From: Massospora cicadina
Lineage: Eukaryota > Entomophthoromycota > Entomophthoromycetes > Entomophthorales > Entomophthoraceae
Direction: 5' to 3'
Length of the DNA: 64,000 nucleotides
Assembly (NCBI GenBank): GCA_022478985.1
Contig: JAKSZP010017512.1
Location: 1 to 64,000, forward strand
This document shows, piece by piece, positions 10,203-21,283 of the stretch (the stretch's first letter is position 1; every line of letters starts with the position of its first letter). The position numbers and the translations under genes are program-made. The notes beneath the pieces are model-generated. The model saw only the letters and a program-made list of their open reading frames with translations. It was not told the DNA's origin and did no database searches.

Positions 10203-12117
10203 TTATTTGAGGCAAGCCGACCAGGGGATGGACATTACTGAAACTAAAAATATAAAAAAATGTAACTATTTAGTTCAAACAAAACGCCCTAATAAGCGGA
10301 CTGATTGAAACTTGCGAAAACCAACCAACCAGGTGGGCAGCGGAAGCCGCTTATCCCTCCATGGCAGAAGGGGAGGGGGGTCAGGGGGCTCATCTTTGGC
10401 AGCCTCTTCGGCAGCAGCTTCTTCCTCCCAAGGTAGAGTGCATGTCACAGCCGTCAGTAATGGCGTTGGGGCATCTGCAGTATGTGGTTCAATATCTCTA
10501 ATAATTGGAATTTCATGAAAATTGCCATCTAGGTAAATGGCACTGAAATAATTGGTTAAAGCTTTTTCAGCTTTAATTCAGGCGTCTGGGAGTCGAACAA
10601 ATGTGACAATGTTGGTTCAATTATTTTTGCTTTTGGATTCCGTGCTATAGTTGCCACGTTCTGGATAGCATCGTTTGCGTTTTTGTAGTACTTGTTCACC
10701 AATATTTTGCTTTTTGTAGCTAGGTTGCGGGAATAACAGGAGGTGGAATTCCTCCTTTAATATCACTACTGATTTAGCGACAGCTTTATGCATGGGACGA
10801 CAATCTGGTGTTTCAGCTGCTTTGATTGATAGCTGGTGATCACTGAAAAATGATTCAGCATTTGGCTGTGGGGTATAAAGTCAAGGGGGGTATTTGGCGT
10901 CCCATTCTGCATTAACAAACCGCTTGTTTTGCAGGAATGGTTCTTCAATGAACTTACCTGATTCATCAATTTCAGCCAATAATTCACATGGGTTTTGGTT
11001 GAATTGGATTGGGGAATCAGTGTATGATTGAGGTTTGTTTAATTCATTTGTGGAAGCATGTGATTGAAATGGGATCCAATCTGATGCTTGATCGGAGGAA
11101 TTATTTATGGCATTGGGGTGAGGAGGAGGATGATTGGTGGCTGCAGGTGCATCTGCAGCAACAGTCTTTGGGGGTGGAGGAGGTAGGATTGTGCCCCATG
11201 CCTGGAAATTGTAGAGGATGGGCAGCAGATTGGAGGTTGGCAGATGAGTCATCCGGTCCACCTGAAGTGGTTGAGAAGGGGCAATTGCGTTTTGAGTGGT
11301 CTAACTCAAAACATGATGGACAGATTGTCCGCCCACCCTCAACGCGGGCCTGAAATGGATAGATGGGCTCTGAGGGAATAACAGTGCATGGCGGATTTGC
11401 CCTCGCAATTTTATTAAATTTAGGGCTTATTGTGGCATATGTCTGAGGCCCAGAAAGTCGTGTGGCCCCATTTTGAACACAAATTGTAAGATGGGGTTGG
11501 AGCCATAGGCTGCCAAACCGTCCATCAGCTCCTGGTGGAGCACTTCAGGGGGAGGTGGGTGGGCAGGCCAGCTAACTGGAGCATCAAAGTGGTGTCCACT
11601 GGGAGCTGAGTTCAAGTTGTGGGGAGAGGGGTGCCCTGGAATACCAGGGGCACAGTTGCTGCAGTGTCAGCGTCATCTTTGCAGGTGAAGTCGAGGTTGA
11701 AATACCCCTTGTAGGGGCGGAAATCAATAAATCCAGCGGGTCATCACCGCCTGTGCCATTTCAATAATTGCTTGGTTGTGGTATGGGAATAATTTCCCAT
11801 ATTTGACCCTCAGGCCATAGTGCATGTTGCTCTGGGGGAGCACTAGGGGGCAGCGTGGTACCACTTGGGTATGAGCAAGGTGGGCATCTAGGTCCTTAGG
11901 TAGAATGAATTGGCCCATGGGTTTGGAATGACCGGTAGAACCAGTCCTAGAGCGCTTTCCTGCTGGATGGAAAATGGTGGGGGAGTTTCGCCGCTGCCCC
12001 ACGCTGGAGCAGCCAGCAGAGAATCCAATGCCATCGGAGTGAAAATACTACAGGCAAATTCAATTTGTTTTATAAATTTGTGTAATTTGGCCCAGAAAGT
12101 TATGTCAAGTGGAAAGA
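10203..12117 (-). mobile_element. C1, ORF1-only LINE-like element
   Basis: A 1,915-bp insertion in the E LTR, bounded by a perfect 17-bp duplication. On the minus strand it begins TCTTTCCACTTGACATAAC and ends with a tail containing GTCCATCCCCTGGTCGGCTT and finally CAAATAAAT. C2 at 50965-52905 has the same ends. The only coding capacity is one ORF1-like frame with a zinc knuckle; no endonuclease or RT is present. It must therefore be mobilised in trans. The tail resembles that of LINE-B, the likely donor of the machinery. Confidence 0.85.
10400..12034 (-). pseudogene. C1 ORF: zinc-knuckle protein of unknown family
   Basis: The start is ATG 12034 (MALDSLLAAPAWG), matching starts in C2 (51055) and C3 (24389). 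The conserved N-terminal block includes VKYGKLFPYHNQAIIEM (about 11790), then YIDF, VPLVFQGTPL and LMDGLAAYGSNPILQF (about 11500). A CX2CX4HX4C knuckle, CPSCFELDHSKRNC, is at 11322-11281. A Pro/Ser-rich linker follows, then a C-terminal block around 10620-10420 (DGNFHEIPIIRDIEPH) and an acidic EEEAAAEEAA stretch. At least three frame changes and several stops break it. I do not recognise the N-terminal domain; by position and knuckle it is an ORF1/gag-like RNA-binding protein. Confidence 0.7.
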
Positions 12118-12134
12118 GAGATTGCAAAATCTAT
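12118..12134. repeat. Target-site duplication of C1 (right copy)
   Basis: The second copy of gagattgcaaaatctat, identical to 10186-10202. Confidence 0.9.
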
Positions 12135-12616
12135 GTCAGAGATATCCGATTCTTGGATAGACCAATGATCAACCCTTTTGAGTTATCAACCTTCTCTGAA
12201 GGATGATGCTAAGCTATCTGATGAGGCAGAAAATCATATAAGAAAATCAGTCTCATCAAATAAGAATCTTATCAGATCTGACCATCTCAAGCATGGTATT
12301 AATAATCAGCAATATTGGTCATCTAATAGGAAAGATCTTACCTCAGGTGCATCTTGAAAATCCTCACAAATAACTACTAAATCTACCCCTATAAATATCC
12401 CTCATTTCTAATATTTAAATTACCTCTATTTTTGTCTCGTGGAGCCCAATTTTGGTCTTTTTTTTCATACAGGATTCTGTATTTCTGATTGGAATCAACT
12501 ATAGCAACGGAACTAATAACTTCGTTGCAGTTGTGTTGATCTTTGCTAGAGCCATGGAACTATTAGTTTTGTAGCCTTTGTAGCACCTGATTATTGTAAA
12601 TTCTCACTAAATTCCA
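12135..12616 (+). repeat. Element E 5' LTR, right part
   Basis: Colinear with 15620-16098. Both carry CCTATAAATATCCCTC (TATA box, about 12390 and 15873) and GCAACGGAACTAATAACTTC. Identity by eye is high, but with scattered changes and small indels, so E is moderately old. Confidence 0.88.
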
Positions 12617-12620
12617 ATAC

Positions 12621-12632
12621 TGGTGCTCCCTT
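12621..12632 (+). other. Element E primer-binding site
   Basis: TGGTGCTCCCTT begins four bases after the LTR end. It shares its first eight bases with the PBS of F and H. Confidence 0.55.
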
Positions 12633-12675
12633 CCAGGTCTTCTTCGAGGCTACCTGGTGAAGACATACTTTCACA

Positions 12676-13441
12676 ATGATGAATATGTCTAGCGAAGAAA
12701 GCCCCTCTTCTGAGGAATCAATGAGTATCACCCGATGGGTACACTCCAACAGGCAAGAAATGCCTTTCGCTAATACAAATAATCTGCAATATCAAGCTTC
12801 TAGGGACTTGGCCATCAAGGGCCCTGACCAAAATAACTATCAGATTCAAGCTGAAAATGTAAAAAAAAGTGGTTAAAGGCTTGATAAGGGGGGCTATCCA
12901 GCCTGGTGCTCGTCCTAATTGAGAACAAGCATCTAAAGTTGCTGAAAATATGATGAACTTATACAACTGAGCAGTGTTACAGCCTACCAAAGTTGGTTTG
13001 GCTAGAACTGAGCAGTACCTCCTGCATAATGTACATCCCGCTATTCACCATGTACTCCAGATTTTGGTGTTGCATCATCTCGAGATCCAGCGCCAGTTGA
13101 CTCTGGTGCAACAATTTCACTCTCAGTTATCCTCATTTTATGAGACGGCTTCTCCTTTACCTCTCATTTGGAAAAAGGATGGGAGCCATAGAGTGGTTAT
13201 GGACTATTGTCAGCTTAATGCTGTTACCCAAAAGGATTTTTATCCTCTACCTTGCATTGATGATTCATTGAGACTATTGTCCGGGTCACAATACTTCTCA
13301 GCTATTGACCATGAAAGTGGTTGTTGGCAAATTGACTTGACCCTGGAAGATCATCAAGAAGGTGTTTTAATCTCTTGTGAGGGGTTATCTGAGCCCACTC
13401 ATATGCCACAGGGGCTTTGTAATGCCCCTGCTACTTTTTAA
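12676..13441 (+). pseudogene. Element E gag N-terminus fused in frame to reverse transcriptase
   Basis: A short Ser/Glu-rich leader (12676-12876) is followed by a 155-residue open frame at 12974-13441. Its first 50 residues are gag N-terminus (HPAIHHVLQILVLHHLEIQ, matching D and F). With no capsid, knuckle or protease, it runs straight into RT: PLIWKKDGSHRVVMDYCQLN, FSAIDHESGCWQIDL, then HMPQGLCNAPATF. An internal deletion of more than 2 kb with an in-frame join at about 13130-13150 explains this. The frame stops at a TAA in 13439-13441, where the next residue should be Gln. Confidence 0.82.
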
Positions 13442-14280
13442 CGAGCCATGGATGGCTTATTTGTAAAATTTGAAATTTTCTTGTGTTTTGGTATACTTAG
13501 ATGATATTACTGTGCTTTCTTGCACTTTTAACAAGCATTTGGCTCAATTAAAGAATTATTTGGTCAGATGTGTCGCACTTCGTTTTAATATAAAACCATC
13601 CAAGTGTGCTTTTTTAAGACTGAGATGGAATTCTTAGGTCACAAAGTTTATTGTGAGGGAATTTTACCCTTATCTAGGAAGATACAAGCTATTTCAGACA
13701 TGCCTGTTCCTCAAAGCTTGCGCGATATACAAGTGTTTTTAGGGATGGTTGGTTTTCACTGACAATTCATCCCCCATTTTACGGAGATTGCAGAGCCTTT
13801 AGTTTACTTTTTGCACAAGGAAATCCCTTTTGTATGGGAAGAATCGCAGCAGCAAGCCTTTGATCTGTTGCGCCAAGCCTTAGTGAGTGCACTAATCCTA
13901 GCCAATCCTGATTTTTCCAAGCCTTTTAAACTATATACTGTTGTCAGTGATATTGCTATTGGAGCCATTCTGGCTCAACATAATACTAACCTGGTTGATC
14001 ACCCCATCGCGTACTATAGTAAACTCTTTCTAAGGCTGAACGCAATTATAGCGTTACAGAGAGAGAATGCCTTACAGTTTATCCGCTAACAAGCATTTCC
14101 GCCCTTACCTCTATGGCAAACATTTCACTATCATCACGGATCACGCTTCCTTGAAGTGGTTGCAACAAATGAAGGATCCTGATGGGCGCTTAGCTAGATG
14201 GGCGGTAAAGCTCCAGAAACATGACTAACAATTAACATCGCGCTGGAGCTATTCACCAAAATGCTGATGGACTTTATTAA
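13442..14280 (+). pseudogene. Element E reverse transcriptase palm and RNase H
   Basis: The catalytic YLDD is intact at 13494-13505 (VYLDDITVL). The thumb (NIKPSKCAFL) and connection (QVFLGMVGFH) follow in shifting frames. RNase H is at 13811-14250: SDIAIGAILAQ, DHPIAYYSKL, then [11 protein letters not shown] (about 14135-14165) and HQNADGLY. The first catalytic Asp of RNase H appears as Val (TVVSD instead of TDASD). Frame breaks lie at about 13440, 13620 and 14090. Confidence 0.8.
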
Positions 14281-15489
14281 TTGCCTATACTAAAATTATT
14301 CTCTGATGAGGAGGATCGCATCTATGACTTGATTGGTAGACCTGAGCTCTGGTATCTGGAATCTAAGGATGTTATATCGAAGCTACATTCCTTAACTGAA
14401 GATACTCAGGTTAAAGAAGGTTCGTTATACAAGAAATTAGGATCTAAGTGGTTGCCCTTTATTTGGCCCTCTGCTGGGACTGAAAACTATTGTGGAGGCT
14501 CATCAAACTGTTGGGCATGGAGCTGTCGCTAAGACCCTACAGTGGTTGAAAAATCATTGTTACTGTGATAACATGCTGGAATCTGTACACGATGTGTTAG
14601 AGACTTGTCTCACTTGCCAACAACAACGTTGTGGAAATCCAATGTTTAACACAAAATTGTGGGACCTTCTGAACCTTTCTCTACTTTGAGTATTAATGTG
14701 GTGGGTCCTCTCCCTACTGCCACTTATGGACATTGATATATTATGTTAGCTATTAACCATTTTACTAAATGGATTAAAGCTATCTCAGTCTCCATTGTCT
14801 CCGCTAAGGCTTCAGCATCCTTTCTTTTTGATCAAGTTTTCGCCAGGCATTGTAGCCCAAAAGTCCTATTATCAGATAATGGGACCAACTTCATTTCTTA
14901 GGTGGTATCTGAGCTTACTAAATTAATGGGTACTTATCAGTCATTTATGTCCCACTACAATCCGTCTACTAATGTTTCAGTCAAAAGAGAAAATGGTACC
15001 CTTGTAGCCATTCTTTGAAAGATGGCTTCCAATGACCCAAGTAGATGGAATCTCTATTTGCCTATTATGACGTTAGCCTATAGAGTTAGCTGCCATCATA
15101 TAATTAGAATGTCTCCTTTTAAAGCTTTATATGGTTGGGATCCTATTCTCCCCTCAAGTGTACAACTTATACTTGAGGAGGTTACTCCGCAAACTACTAA
15201 TTTAGCTATGAGGAGACGAGCTGATAAAATCATCCAAGTACAAGCTTTAGCTTCAAGTTCCCTTTCTGCTACCACCTTAAAAGAGGGAACAAGTACCAAC
15301 GATAGTAGAACTATGCTACCAGTTTATCAAGTTAGGGATCTTGTACTCTTCTATCACCATAAGCCGGGAGGAAGGATTCACAAGCTTGACACCCTATTGG
15401 CTGGTCTTTACCATATTATTTATTGTTGGGGTATTGAATACTCTATTGCAGCTGTTGATACTGGTACTGTTATTAATAGAGTGCAGTAG
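14281..15489 (+). pseudogene. Element E integrase
   Basis: The N-terminal HHCC zinc domain is at 14490-14625 (AHQTVGHGAVAKTL ... CLTCQQ). The core follows: SINVVGPLP at about 14690 (catalytic Asp replaced by Asn), LLSDNGTNF at about 14870, and VKRENGTLVAIL at about 14980, with the Glu kept. 15022-15489 holds the C-terminal core (MSPFKALYGWDP) and the tail. Stops fall at about 14900 and 15016. The Asp-to-Asn change alone would abolish strand transfer. Confidence 0.8.
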
Positions 15490-15524
15490 TAGATTTCTTC
15501 GTAATATGTGCCCCCTAGGCAAGT

Positions 15525-15538
15525 TCTTGAGTGGGCAT
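15525..15538 (+). other. Element E polypurine-tract position
   Basis: TTGAGTGGGCAT immediately precedes the 3' LTR. It aligns with TTGAGGGGGCAA of D (50400) and TTAAGGGGGTAA of G (19477). Confidence 0.55.
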
Positions 15539-16098
15539 TGTTGGGGATTCATCTACAATGTCTAAAATTACTCAAGATTGAGATTTGATATCTTGGTCTA
15601 ATTAAATTGCAAAATCTACATTGAAGATATCCGATTTTAGGATAGACTGACAATCAACCCTTTGGAGTTATCAGCCTTCTCTGAAGGATAATGCTAAGCT
15701 ATCTGATGAGGCAGAAAATCATATAGGAAAATCGGTCTCATCAAATAAGAATCTTATCAGATCTGGTCATCACAAGTATGTTATTAATAATCAGCAATAT
15801 CAGTCATCTAATAGGAAAGATCTTACTTCAGGTGCATCTTGAAAATCTCACAAATAACTACTAAATCTACCCCTATAAATATCCCTCATTTCTAACAAAT
15901 ATTTTACCTCTATTTTTGTCTCGTGGAGCCTAAATTTGGTCATTGTTCATACAAGATTTTGTATTTCTAAATGGAATCAGCTATAGCAACGGAACTAATA
16001 ACTTCGTTGCAATTGTGTCAATCTTTGCTATAGCCACAGAACTAATAATTTCATAGCCTTTTTAGCACCTGGTCATTGTAATTTCTCATGAAAATCCA
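15539..16098 (+). repeat. Element E 3' LTR
   Basis: 560 bp, TGTTGGGGATTC to ...AATCCA, colinear with the split 5' LTR. The TATA box is near 15873-15880. It is uninterrupted. Confidence 0.9.
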
Positions 16099-17460
16099 AT
16101 AAGGACAATGAAACCTGATGTAATTCATTAATGGTGTTTGGGACTGCTGGAGCTGAAAGCACAATCTCCAAAGGAGTGTATAATGCGTTGCCCTTGTGGT
16201 TTGGGTCAATTGTTGTTGTAGCTCCACAATTGTGCTACCAAACAGCTGTTACAATCTGCTAATTGTAACTATGTTTATGCGACACTTTGGTACTGTTGTC
16301 AATATGATGGAAGAGACATAAAGAATCCTGGGGCAGTGGTCTCAATTTATTTTACCTTAAGCGGAATGCCAAAGGATTAGTGCATATGGGACAAGTTAAC
16401 CCTGCCTATAGTGACGGTGTAATTCCGATTCATTACCATTGACTAAAGAGCAAGACCCAGGCCCTTCCCCAGAAAGTATAATAATATCAAGGGCTACCTC
16501 TTCGAGCTTCTGGGCCTATATCCATTCCTTCTGGACACCAATTAATAGTGAACACCAAATTGGTGGTAGAAATGCCATATGGACTCTATGGTGAAGTTGT
16601 TGGTCCTTATCAGCAATTGCGGCTTGATCCCCACGTGGCTTCAAGCATTATACTACCAGGACATGGTGAGATCAAGTTTTTAGTAGCAAACTTAGAGAAT
16701 GAATAAATGCAGTCTGCCAACACCAAACAGTAGCATATCTGCATTTGATCCCTGTGGAAGAGGTCCTTTGGGTTCACAAGTAGGGTCACTGGATTAATTC
16801 AGTCTAACCATTATAACACAGCGTGGCATAATGAATGTTGTACCTCACAATGAATTAATGGAGTTAATGGAAGCACAGAGAGATCAAGTGATAGCTTTAT
16901 TTCAAAAATATAAGGAGGTTTTTACCATTGAAAACCATGATTTAGGATGCACTTGGGGGGTCCATTGGTTGGACACTAGAGATCATCCTCCCATCAGGTC
17001 ACAGCCAATCCGCTGATTAAGAACAGCTGAAGAAGTCACCATCAAAGATATTGATAAGCTTCTGGAGCAAGGGATGCTCAAACCTTTGAAGAGTCCATAG
17101 GATTCACCCGTTTTAATTGTGAAAAAGAAGGATTGTACCAATTGGGTAGTGATAGACTACTGGAAGCTCAACAGTATTACCAAAAATGACTCAATTCCTT
17201 GCCTTGGATTGATGATGCTCCGGATCAGTTAGGCAGAGCTTGTTACTTCTTGGCGATGGATTTGATATCAGATTACTGGCATATAAAGCTGCACGCATTG
17301 GAACAGAGAAATGCACCTTTATCACATCCAAGGGGCTTTTTCAACTGACCCATATGCCACAAGGGCTTTGTAACACCCCAGTACATTTCAACGGGCCATG
17401 GATACCATTTTTGGCGACCTGAAGCTATCATTTTTCCTCATGTACCTTGAGAAATCAATG
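16099..17460 (+). pseudogene. Element G protease end and reverse transcriptase
   Basis: Right of E the G protease resumes: NSCYNLLIVTMFMRHFGTVV at about 16252-16311 is the LLIGTxFM end motif. The RT approach region is at 16400-16830 (SIILPGHGEIKFLVANL), and 16831-17016 carries LFQKYKEVFTIENHDLGCT. The RT proper follows with frame changes: SPVLIVKKKDCTNWVVIDYWKLN, a Gly-Leu-Phe substrate loop, HMPQGLCNTP. The catalytic box at 17443-17454 reads YLEK instead of YLDD, so both Asp residues are gone. Confidence 0.8.
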
Positions 17461-18224
17461 CCTTTTCACGAACCTTTCTCTAAGCATCTTACCTATCTGG
17501 AAAAGTCTTTGGCCAGCTTGCTAAGGCCAACGTCAAGAGCAATCCCATAAATGTCATTTTTTAAGGATCAACTGTAGTACCTTGGGTTTGTGGTAAATGT
17601 TACCAGGCTGAAACCCCAACTCAGATTTTTGGAGGCTATCTGAAAGATAACTATGACCAACAGTAAGTGGGATATACAAGTATTTTTAGGGTTATTTGGC
17701 TACTACCGCCGCTTTATACCCAACTTTAGTTGTATTGGAGGCCTGCTGTTTGATTTATTAAAAAAGTATGCTGCATTTGAATGGAAGGAACGTTGACAAT
17801 GCTCCTTCAATACACTTTGGATGGCGTTGATTAGTGCACCAGTGTTACACTATCTCAGTTTTTATAAATAATTCATTTCCAGACAGATGCATTCCTTTCT
17901 GCTGTGGGGGTGATCTTATCCCGAAAAGACAATGAGGGGGAGGAGCATCCCATTGCATACTGCAGTCGGAGCCTGAATTGCCATGAACGTAGCTATACTG
18001 TAACTGAGTGGGAGTGCTTAGCAGTGATCTACGCTTATAAGCAATTTAGAGTATCTTTGCATGGAGTGAAGTTTAAAGTCATAACGAGATATGCTTTGTT
18101 ACGCTGGTTCCAGAACCTCAAGTAGCCTGAAGTGCGTCTAGCCCAGTGGGCCCTCAAACTGCAGGCTTTTGAATTCGAGATCCTTCATTGACCTGGAGCA
18201 AAACACCAAAATGCTGATTGCTTC
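17461..18224 (+). pseudogene. Element G connection and RNase H
   Basis: The thumb is degraded. QVFLGLFGYYRRFIPNFS at about 17678-17731 marks the connection, then LLKKYAAFEWKER. RNase H: 17904-18125 reads GVILSRKDNEGEEHPIAYCS, YTVTEWECLAVIYA, and ends at FKVITRYALLRWFQNLK, where the expected TDHxxL Asp-His is RY. It is flanked by stops on both sides. Confidence 0.78.
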
Positions 18225-19470
18225 TTGAGACTACCAACGATTGCAGTTATGGCGGATCTGAGTGACTTAATTTATACTAAGATGCTCAGCGGAATTTATG
18301 ACGATAAACTGCCTCAAGCTATCAAAATATCAGATGGAATAAGGGCCAATACATTCCAGAAGAACGGCGAGTTGTACCAGTGGATGGGGGACACTACGGT
18401 GAATATCCCAAGGCCCTCCGCCTTATTAAACATTATCATGAGTGAACACCAAGCAGTTGGACATAGTGGAGTACACAAGTCCCTGAAATCGGTGCAACCT
18501 TATTACTACTGGAAAAACATGCAATTTGATGTACCCAAAACCATTTTCTGCTGCCACCAGTGCCAAGTGGAAAAGCCATTCCACCAGAAGACTTCCTACT
18601 GGCTTTTGAAACCTCACTTTGCTTGGCATACAGTTTCTATTGATGTTGTGGGGCCTCTGCCAACTGGAGCAAATCATTACAAGTATAATCTGGTGATGAT
18701 TGAACACTTGACCAGGTGGGTTGAGTCACAGGTAATACACAATTTGGGGGTGATCACGGTGGCTAAGTTTGTGATGGAATGTATAATTCAGCAACATGGC
18801 TGTCCCCAGTTCATCCTTACTGACAATGGAACCAACTTCACCTCCCACATTTTTTCAAGCTCAACGAACTGATGGCCTTCCGCGGAGTTTTGATGACCTC
18901 ATATCACCCAGAATCCAATGGGATGGTTGAGAAAGTTAATGGGACCTTGGTGAACATACTTCATAAATTAGTGATGGATCAATTTTCTGATTGGAGTTCC
19001 CTCCTTTCCACCGCTGTTTTTGCATATAGCATTAGCTATTATTCCACCATGGGATAAAGCCCTTTTTTATTGTATGGATGACACCCTGCTTTTCTGGTTC
19101 TGCTTTATAATTCAGTAGAAGATACAAGAGGAATGGATCCCCACCATTATTTGACTAACCTAGCGGACATGCTGATCAAGCTGCAAAGTTAAGTGTACCC
19201 ATGCAGCTTATCCAAGAAGATAAAGAATCAGGCTGCCAATCAGGTGCCAGTAGCAGCCTAACTCAGTTCAAAGATGGGCATATAGTTTTGTTCTAAGACC
19301 AGAACGGGTTTAGCAGAAACACAAGTTGGCCAAAATCTGGATTGGTCTATTTGAGATAATTGAGAAGATGGGCATCAACGCCTACATCATCACGGACCCC
19401 ACAAGCGGTTGGATTATCAACCAAGTGCATGTGAAGATCTTTCAGGCATATAAACAATAGGAGACTTATT
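18225..19470 (+). pseudogene. Element G integrase
   Basis: 18225-18872 is a 215-residue open frame and one of the better-preserved pieces of pol here. The HHCC domain reads EHQAVGHSGVHKSLK ... CCHQCQVEK. The core has SIDVVGPLPTG (Asp kept) and ILTDNGTNF (Asp kept). After a frame change at about 18870, SYHPESNGMVEKVNGTLV (Glu kept) continues to 19057. The core motif order D, D, E is complete. The C-terminal domain at 19060-19460 is broken; it ends with GHQRLHHHGPHKRLDYQPS in one frame. No chromodomain is seen. Confidence 0.82.
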
Positions 19471-19476
19471 GTTTAG

Positions 19477-19488
19477 TTAAGGGGGTAA
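19477..19488 (+). other. Element G polypurine tract
   Basis: TTAAGGGGGTAA directly precedes the TG that starts the 3' LTR at 19489. The tract is shared with D and, less purely, with E. Confidence 0.65.
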
Positions 19489-20597
19489 TGTCATGATTTT
19501 GATATGACTGGATGATAAGCCCTAAATCGTTATGGCATAATGGGAAAGATTGACCAAGCTAAGTAGTACAAAATAATTATGAGAATGCCTCAACGTAAGG
19601 CATTAGAGCAATATTGAGCTTTTAATGAATGTTTAGTGGATTTTTCCAAAACAGGCAATAAGGTAATGTTGACGTTAGATGAATATTTGATAAATTGCCT
19701 TGAACCAAGGCGATTGTGAATTTAATACATGGTAACCTCTGCCAGAACCAATGAAAATATGGCAGAACGAATAGACTAGAAAAAGGGTTGGTGTTGCCTG
19801 AAGAGCTGAGATATAAGCGAGATGAGTACAGTGAAAGAGGAGGATTGTTAGTAATATAGAGCGAGCGGAACAGGGAGTATCTACTAAAATAATTTATTAA
19901 ATAAAAATGTCTCATTGGGGCAATTTCTCCATTATATATTAAAAGTTTATTAAGTTGTTTTGAGTTGGCAGTCTTCATATTGTCAGTTCTATTGCTCAGT
20001 GGACTTAACTCTGTGCAAAAAAACCTTTGTCATATCTCCAATATACTGACAAAATTATAACATATATTAATATGGGAAAGGCGGAGGGTTTCTTGCAAAT
20101 ATCTATGTAAAGTAGATGGAAATTGCTGATTCACAAGGGGTGTCAAGAACTTGTCAGGTGTAGTTTCTTAAAGCTTCCATTGTTCTCTGAGATCTTTAGG
20201 AATTGGACATGGCAGATGACTCATCTGGCACCTCAACTTGGGGGTTTTACCAACTTTTTAGTGTGCTAAAATTTTCATTATGATCTCATCTTGGTTCATC
20301 TCATCCACAAAAGTTTTCTTGATTCTTGATCCATTAATGAATAATTTGTTCAGCCAGGAGATTCTTTGCTTGATTGTATGTGATGATTCTGCCAAATTGT
20401 GGTTTAATAACAATCTTCTGATATGTTTATGAATTTCATGACATACACTATCAAGTTTGTCCAGATATGCTATGGAATATTATGTGATGATTTAGGGAGG
20501 GGTGGCTGCCAACCTGGGAATAATGTGAACTTAGTCTAGGAGTTGGAGGCCACCCATTGCCCTTCAAGGGTATGCCACAAGTCCACCATCTTTTTCA
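19489..20597 (+). repeat. Element G 3' LTR
   Basis: Starts TGTCATGATTTTGATATGAC after the purine tract. Its first 550 bp resemble the antisense LTR of F. The end is placed at ...TTTTTCA because the next TG (20602) starts another LTR, but this right boundary is approximate. I see no coding sequence in it; a minus-strand frame at 19978-19622 has no recognisable domain. Confidence 0.6.
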
Positions 20598-20601
20598 GTG
20601 G

Positions 20602-21264
20602 TGTTAAAGTTTCAACATTATTAATTTTCTATAATATTATCTCAAATTCGATCTAATAGGAGGTGATCTCCCAATATAGCTAATCAGTTTTGATGACTTC
20701 TAAGCTTCTGAGAAGGAGGCTCTAACTTAGTATTCGATTATTTGAAGCTATGCAATGATTTTTAGGCTACCTAGGAGGGAGCTCTGAATTAGCAATTATG
20801 GTCAACTTTGATAAATTAGACTTCCATGAGGTATCAGGGATGATCACTAATAGTTTATTTTAATGGACCTGAGGAAATAATTGCCAATACTTGTAATTGA
20901 GCTAATGGAAGTTCCAACTCAATATTATGCCAATTGCTCCAGGGCAATGAATATTAGTAACGTTATTCTCTGGTGATCAATGCAGATGATTCTAATAGGT
21001 GGTCATTAAGTTGCCATGAGTGACCTATATATATGGAAAATTATATCTCTAATAAAATTTTCCTGCTCTTGGTTTTACTAGTTATTACTAGTATTTTTTA
21101 AACTACTTTAGTATGGAAGTGACTAGGTATTTTCAAGTGAGCAAAGATCTAGTTTTTCCTGAACCGTTGCCAGCTCAGAGTCAAGCTTCATGTCATCATA
21201 CAGAAAAAACTTTCTAGTTAATAGATAAATCCTTACAAACTTGTGCAGTGACCACTTATCAACA
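20602..21264 (+). repeat. Element H 5' LTR
   Basis: The right end is well supported: ...CTTATCAACA, then AG and the PBS, the same arrangement as in D (25072). The left end is placed at TGTTAAAGTTTCAAC by analogy with the E LTR start. The 3' LTR would lie right of the window, so the length (663 bp) cannot be confirmed. A TATATATA stretch at 21026-21034 is the likely promoter. Confidence 0.5.
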
Positions 21265-21266
21265 AG

Positions 21267-21283
21267 TGGTGCTCACTATAAGG
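21267..21283 (+). other. Element H primer-binding site
   Basis: TGGTGCTCACTATAAGG, two bases after the LTR end. The first 12 bases equal the PBS of F exactly. Confidence 0.65.

Larger units (their letters stand above)
10123..16098 (+). mobile_element. Ty3/gypsy element E, nested in G
   Basis: The two LTRs of about 560 bp start TGTTRGGGATTC and end TCCA. The 5' copy is split by C1 (10123-10202 plus 12135-12616) and the 3' copy is 15539-16098. The internal part is only 2.9 kb and has lost most of gag and all of protease. The flanks (ttgac before; ataag, or aggac if the LTR end is shifted) give no clean target duplication, which fits age. The G protease reads from the left flank into the right flank, proving the insertion. 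Confidence 0.88.

Noticed and set aside
10118..16103. A clean 5-bp target duplication around element E
   Set aside because: The flanks ttgac and ataag do not match; shifting the LTR end gives aggac, only three of five positions.
19622..19978. A 118-codon minus-strand frame in the G 3' LTR as a gene
   Set aside because: No domain, lies wholly in an LTR, and the related F LTR does not keep it open.
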